Shown here: positions 60,615 through 64,000 of the stretch, in pieces | Layout of the letters: each line of letters starts with the position of its first letter | Position numbering within the stretch: position 1 is the stretch's first letter | NCBI RefSeq assembly: GCF_009670965.2 | Contig: NZ_CP073239.1 | Coordinates: 1,798,001-1,862,000, forward strand | DNA: 64,000 bases | From: Riemerella anatipestifer | Lineage (GTDB): Bacteria; Bacteroidota; Bacteroidia; Flavobacteriales; Weeksellaceae | Direction: 5' to 3' | The notes under the pieces: model-generated | Seen by the model: only the letters and a program-made list of their open reading frames with translations | Databases searched by the model: none | What the model was told of the DNA's origin: nothing | Program-made: the position numbers and the translations under genes

Positions 60615-62282
60615 ATGAAAAAATGGCTTCAAAATAATATCACCATTATAGTAGCAGGAATAGTAATTCTATTGGGCGTTTTTGGTATATTTCAAACGAG
60701 GTTTGACCTAACAGAAGAAAAACGCTACACACTTAATGAGGCTACCATAAAGACTTTAGAATCGGTTAAGAAACCTTTGGTGATAGATGTTTATTTGGAC
60801 GGAGATTTCCCTGCATCGTTTAAACAACTCCAAAGCGAAACCAAATTTATGCTAGAAGAGTTTAGGAAAATCAATCCTAAAATTGACTATAAATTCATAG
60901 ACCCTATTAAGACTAAAATGTCAAAAGATACGCTAATGGCTATGGGAATACAACCGTCTATTCTTCCAGATATGAAAGATGGGAAGGTATCAGAAATTGT
61001 GCTGTTTCCCTATGCAGTAATGCGTTATGCAGATTATGGGACTTCCGTTCCGTTGATTATAGATCAAGTAGGGCTAGATGCGAGCACTCAGCTTAATAAA
61101 TCTATAGAAAATTTAGAGTACAACCTTATTTCTAATATAAAAGCTCTGACTACTGAACATAGAAAAAACATCGGTATCATCGTTAATCATAGTGAGTTAA
61201 AGCCTGATGCATTCCAAGGATTTGTGGATATGGCGTTAGAAAACTATAACATAGGAGCTATCATTCCTGAAAAGGAAACAGGGCTTTCTGCTACCGATAT
61301 GCCTAAACTTAAAAAGATGGACGCTCTTGTGGTTGCCAAACCTAGAAAACCTTTCTCCGATGAAGAAAAAGTAGTGTTAGACCAATACATTATGAATGGT
61401 GGGAAGATGCTATGGATGCTAGATGCAGTAAACGCTGAAATGGATACACTTTTCCAAGCAAAAAAGATTATGGCATATCCTGTAGATCTTAATCTTACCG
61501 ATTTTTTCTTTAATTATGGAGTAAGAATTACGCCAGCTTTAGTGAAAGACTTTAAGAAAACAGCATTTATAAGGCTAGGTGCAGGAGAAATTGCAGGAAA
61601 TCCTCAATATAAAAACTTCCTTTGGCCTTATTTTCCGTTAGGTATATCAGAAACGCCTCATGTCATTACTAAAAATATCAACCCTGTAAAGTTTGAGTTT
61701 CCTACTGCGATAGACACCCTCTCTAGAGAAGGGGTAAAAAAACAGGTTTTGTTTGAGTCTAGTGAAAGAACTTCTAGCAAGGCAGTGCCTAACTATGTGG
61801 CTCTCTCCGAAATTGTGAATGCGGACTCTCTAGGAGCAATGGAACGACCTAGCACTCCCAAGATTTTTGCAGTAAGTTTAGAAGGTAAATTTAGGTCTGC
61901 TTATGCTAATAGAAGTGAGCGAAGTAGTTTTCCTAATTTTAAAAATCAAAGTGCTGAAAATAAAATGCTTGTAATCGCAGATGGAGATGTAGGTAGGAAT
62001 CAAATTCTTAAAGGGGAGCCTTTGCCTCTAGGCGTAGATTTGCTGACCAACCAAAAATATGGCAACGAACAATTTTTGAGAAATGCTTTAGATTGGCTTT
62101 TGGACGACTCTAACCTTATGAGCCTTAGAAACCGAAACATAGAAGCTCGACTTTTAGATGCTAGAAGAATAGAACAAGAAAGAACCGAATGGCAGTGGTT
62201 TAATTTACTATCTCCTTTAGTTCTAATAGCTATATTGAGTGCTTTGTTTTATTGGTGGAGGAAACAGAAGTATGTAAAATAA
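60615..62282 (+). CDS. gldG: Gliding-associated ABC substrate protein GldG
   Basis: 555 residues. N-terminal membrane anchor about 8-26 ('ITIIVAGIVILLGVFGIFQTRFDLTEEKRYTLNEAT'), a periplasmic ABC_transp_aux-type body ('DFPASFKQLQSETKFMLEEFRKINPKI...LIDQVGLDASTQLNKSIENLEYNLISNIKAL') and a C-terminal helix at about 530-549. Typical of GldG. Partner of the GldF permease directly upstream. It converges on a GT4 glycosyltransferase with 13 bp between stops. Confidence 0.88.
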   Translation: MKKWLQNNITIIVAGIVILLGVFGIFQTRFDLTEEKRYTLNEATIKTLESVKKPLVIDVYLDGDFPASFKQLQSETKFMLEEFRKINPKIDYKFIDPIKTKMSKDTLMAMGIQPSILPDMKDGKVSEIVLFPYAVMRYADYGTSVPLIIDQVGLDASTQLNKSIENLEYNLISNIKALTTEHRKNIGIIVNHSELKPDAFQGFVDMALENYNIGAIIPEKETGLSATDMPKLKKMDALVVAKPRKPFSDEEKVVLDQYIMNGGKMLWMLDAVNAEMDTLFQAKKIMAYPVDLNLTDFFFNYGVRITPALVKDFKKTAFIRLGAGEIAGNPQYKNFLWPYFPLGISETPHVITKNINPVKFEFPTAIDTLSREGVKKQVLFESSERTSSKAVPNYVALSEIVNADSLGAMERPSTPKIFAVSLEGKFRSAYANRSERSSFPNFKNQSAENKMLVIADGDVGRNQILKGEPLPLGVDLLTNQKYGNEQFLRNALDWLLDDSNLMSLRNRNIEARLLDARRIEQERTEWQWFNLLSPLVLIAILSALFYWWRKQKYVK

Positions 62283-62295
62283 ATCTGTAATTTTA

Positions 62296-63366
62296 TTAGT
62301 TTAACAAATTGACATATTGCTTTAAAATCACATCTTTGGAAAACAGAGAGTAGATGTGGTTTCTTATATTTTCTTTAGGATAATCTCCTTGAGATAATAC
62401 TGACTTTATTTTTTCTGAAAACTCTTTGTGATTTTCTATGTTTGCAACTTCTCCATTTACACCGTGTTTTATAATTTCGTTGATTCCTCCAGGGCAGTTA
62501 TTGGCAAGGGCATAAGTACCACACGCTCCAGCCTCTAGTAATACATTAGGGAAGCCCTCGTACCTTGAAGAGAGAATAAATAAGTCGGCATACTTTAGAA
62601 ACTGATAAGGGTTCTTTTGCTTTCCGTGGAATATCACATTAGACAGCCCCAAATCTTCTTTCATTTGGTGGAGAAGCTCTTTATCCTTACCATCGCCTAA
62701 AATATGGAGTTTTATCGGTTCATTTTTAAGAAAAGAAAAGACTTTGAGTAGATTATCAAACCCCTTTCTTTCAGATAGATTACCTATGGCAACCACATTT
62801 TTAGCCTCGTTTGAGTATAGCTCAGGTCTTTTTGAAATAGAAAACTGTTGGTCTATAAATTCAAAATCAACAGGATTGTTGATTTTGGTAATTTTGTTAG
62901 GTTTTATATTGAAATTTTTAATTAAATCTTCCGCCATATCATCACTTTGAGCAATAATAGTATGGAAGTTATTATAAAATTTATAGAAAAATTTAATTTC
63001 TTTTCTTGTAACATGTTTAGAAACTACATTGGTCTCCCTAGCGATAAATTTCATCTTAGGAAAAAGTCGTGTAAATATTGATAAATAAGCATTTACCTCG
63101 CCAAATCCAGAGAATACAATGTCTGGCTTTCTCCTCCATATTTCTCTCAAAATAGGTTTTAGAGAGTGGCGTATTCTAGGTGTTTTTAAATCTATAACTT
63201 CTATATCCTTTTTTAGAAAATCTAAATAACCGCCTTCTTTTCTAAGAAGCATTATTTTAGGAGTGAATTTTTCTCTCGGTAGATGATTAGCAATGGTAGT
63301 TACAATTCGTTCTGCGCCACCCATTTCCATATCTGGAAGAATAAAAATAATCTCCTTTTTCTTCAT
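62296..63366 (-). CDS. Glycosyltransferase family 4 (GT-B)
   Basis: 356 residues. 'IFILPDMEMGGAERIVTTIANHL' is the typical GT4 N-terminus, and the C-terminal donor domain has 'VVAIGNLSERKGFDNLLKVFSFL', 'HILGDGKDKELL', and 'LILSSRYEGFPNVLLEAGACG' with the E-x7-E active-site pattern. It uses a nucleotide sugar to extend a surface glycan, the exact sugar unknown. It begins 4 bp after the recQ stop on the same strand, so the two may be cotranscribed. Confidence 0.9.
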   Translation of the reverse strand: MKKKEIIFILPDMEMGGAERIVTTIANHLPREKFTPKIMLLRKEGGYLDFLKKDIEVIDLKTPRIRHSLKPILREIWRRKPDIVFSGFGEVNAYLSIFTRLFPKMKFIARETNVVSKHVTRKEIKFFYKFYNNFHTIIAQSDDMAEDLIKNFNIKPNKITKINNPVDFEFIDQQFSISKRPELYSNEAKNVVAIGNLSERKGFDNLLKVFSFLKNEPIKLHILGDGKDKELLHQMKEDLGLSNVIFHGKQKNPYQFLKYADLFILSSRYEGFPNVLLEAGACGTYALANNCPGGINEIIKHGVNGEVANIENHKEFSEKIKSVLSQGDYPKENIRNHIYSLFSKDVILKQYVNLLN

Positions 63367-63370
63367 AAAA

Positions 63371-64000
63371 TTAGTTGGCTACATCGCTAATAAACTTAAT
63401 TCTAAGCAGGCGAACTTCGTCATCACTCAATTCCTCTCCAAACTCCGCTAGAAGCACTTTCATACTATCGCTTTCAGATTCTTTCATAAACTCCATAAAA
63501 TCATCTACCATTTCCTCGTCAAAATTATCTTCTATGTAGTAATCTATATTAAGTTTTGTACCTTGGTAAACAATACTTTCCATTTCGGAAATGAGTTCGT
63601 CCATCGAAAGGTTTTTAGCATTAGCAATATCTTCTAAATCTATCTTTTTATCCGTATTTTGAATGATGAAAACTTTGTGACTAGATTTGTTAGCTACCTT
63701 TTTTATCACCATATCATCAGGGCGTTCTATGTTGTTATCTTCAACATATTTTTTGATGAACTCGGCAAACTCTTTTCCAAACTTTTTAGCTTTCCCTTCG
63801 CCTACACCATAAACTTTTGCAATTTCTTCTATAGTGATAGGGTATTGCACCGTCATATCCTCTAAACTGGGGTCCATAAATACGGTGTAAGGAGGAATGC
63901 CTTGTTTTTGAGCGATTTTCTTTCTTAAATCCTTAAGCTGATTAAATAGAACTTTATCCAATCCACCGCCACTTTGGAGCTGTACTTGGTCAGAGTCTGC
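63371..64000 (-). CDS. recQ: ATP-dependent helicase RecQ, C-terminal part (truncated by window)
   Basis: About 210 codons of the 3' end are visible, in frame to the window edge. The HRDC domain stands out: 'LFNQLKDLRKKIAQKQGIPPYTVFMDPSLEDM...YPITIEEIAKVYGVGEGKAKKFGKEF', followed by an acidic extension to the stop (NIERPDDMVIKKV...DEVRLLRIKFISDVAN), longer than in E. coli RecQ. RecQ unwinds branched DNA in repair. The helicase core and RQC zinc site lie outside the window. Confidence 0.85.
   Translation of the reverse strand, partial: ADSDQVQLQSGGGLDKVLFNQLKDLRKKIAQKQGIPPYTVFMDPSLEDMTVQYPITIEEIAKVYGVGEGKAKKFGKEFAEFIKKYVEDNNIERPDDMVIKKVANKSSHKVFIIQNTDKKIDLEDIANAKNLSMDELISEMESIVYQGTKLNIDYYIEDNFDEEMVDDFMEFMKESESDSMKVLLAEFGEELSDDEVRLLRIKFISDVAN

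Noticed and set aside
1-64000. CRISPR arrays, rRNA, tRNA and transposase genes
   Set aside because: No repeat-spacer pattern, rRNA or cloverleaf was noticed on reading. A tRNAscan or CRISPR search was not possible, so small RNAs could be missed.

Overview
The window is a 64 kb piece of an AT-rich Bacteroidota chromosome, almost certainly Flavobacteriia and most likely a Riemerella/Chryseobacterium-type member of the Weeksellaceae. The reasons are: gliding/type IX secretion genes (gldJ, porU, porV, gldF, gldG); a fused SecDF; an SDR-type threonine dehydrogenase; a split transketolase; GSCFA, TIGR02757 and DUF4469-type proteins; secreted proteins with T9SS-type C-terminal domains; and the Bacteroidota promoter box TAnnTTTG in front of many genes. 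The exact species is an inference. I saw no rRNA, tRNA, CRISPR array or transposase gene.

Layout. 1-4.4 kb: end of an acyl-CoA dehydrogenase, then a small variable region with an orphan membrane protein, an HU-like/DUF4469 protein and two secreted VGIGT-type surface proteins, followed by a 593-bp gene-free stretch with a (TG)9 tract. 4.4-11.1 kb: housekeeping genes (TIGR02757, RNase Z, RdgB, CPBP protease, a glycosyltransferase-like protein, hpt, adk, obgE). 11.1-15.1 kb: a reverse-strand group holding TatD, a GSCFA protein and a DprE1-like/UbiA-like pair, apparently for a decaprenyl-phosphoribose-type sugar donor. 15.1-20.7 kb: OmpA-like lipoprotein, lipocalin, PBP4-type carboxypeptidase, orphan histidine kinase, threonine dehydrogenase, acetyltransferase. 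20.7-34.1 kb: transketolase halves with a sodium/solute symporter, hemN-like gene, secDF, pheA, map, a HAD protein, an NlpE-like lipoprotein and a degenerate M1-like protease fused to a beta-barrel.

34.1-40.0 kb is the most unusual part. It is a compact reverse-strand operon of a RecD/Pif1-like SF1 helicase, a large helical-repeat plus beta-rich protein, and a cysteine-motif protein now split by a frameshift. It sits between two host genes, looks like an accessory insertion, and is a candidate conflict/defence module. It is followed by a eukaryote-type OPRT-OMPDC fusion (UMP synthase).

41.5-64 kb: fabH, purM, purN, holB, an outer-membrane protein with lptC, a delta-60-repeat T9SS cargo protein, a 121-bp MITE-like element, NUDIX, murF, then the T9SS/gliding block (gldJ divergent from porU-porV) and a DUF62-hemJ-gldF-gldG run. 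The window ends with a GT4 glycosyltransferase and the C-terminal part of RecQ.

Regulation visible in sequence: several genes (hemN, holB, murF, DUF62) have the TAnnTTTG box ending exactly 4 nt before the ATG, which predicts leaderless mRNAs. The same box argues for shorter starts than the longest reading frame at several genes. Rho-independent terminators separate most units.
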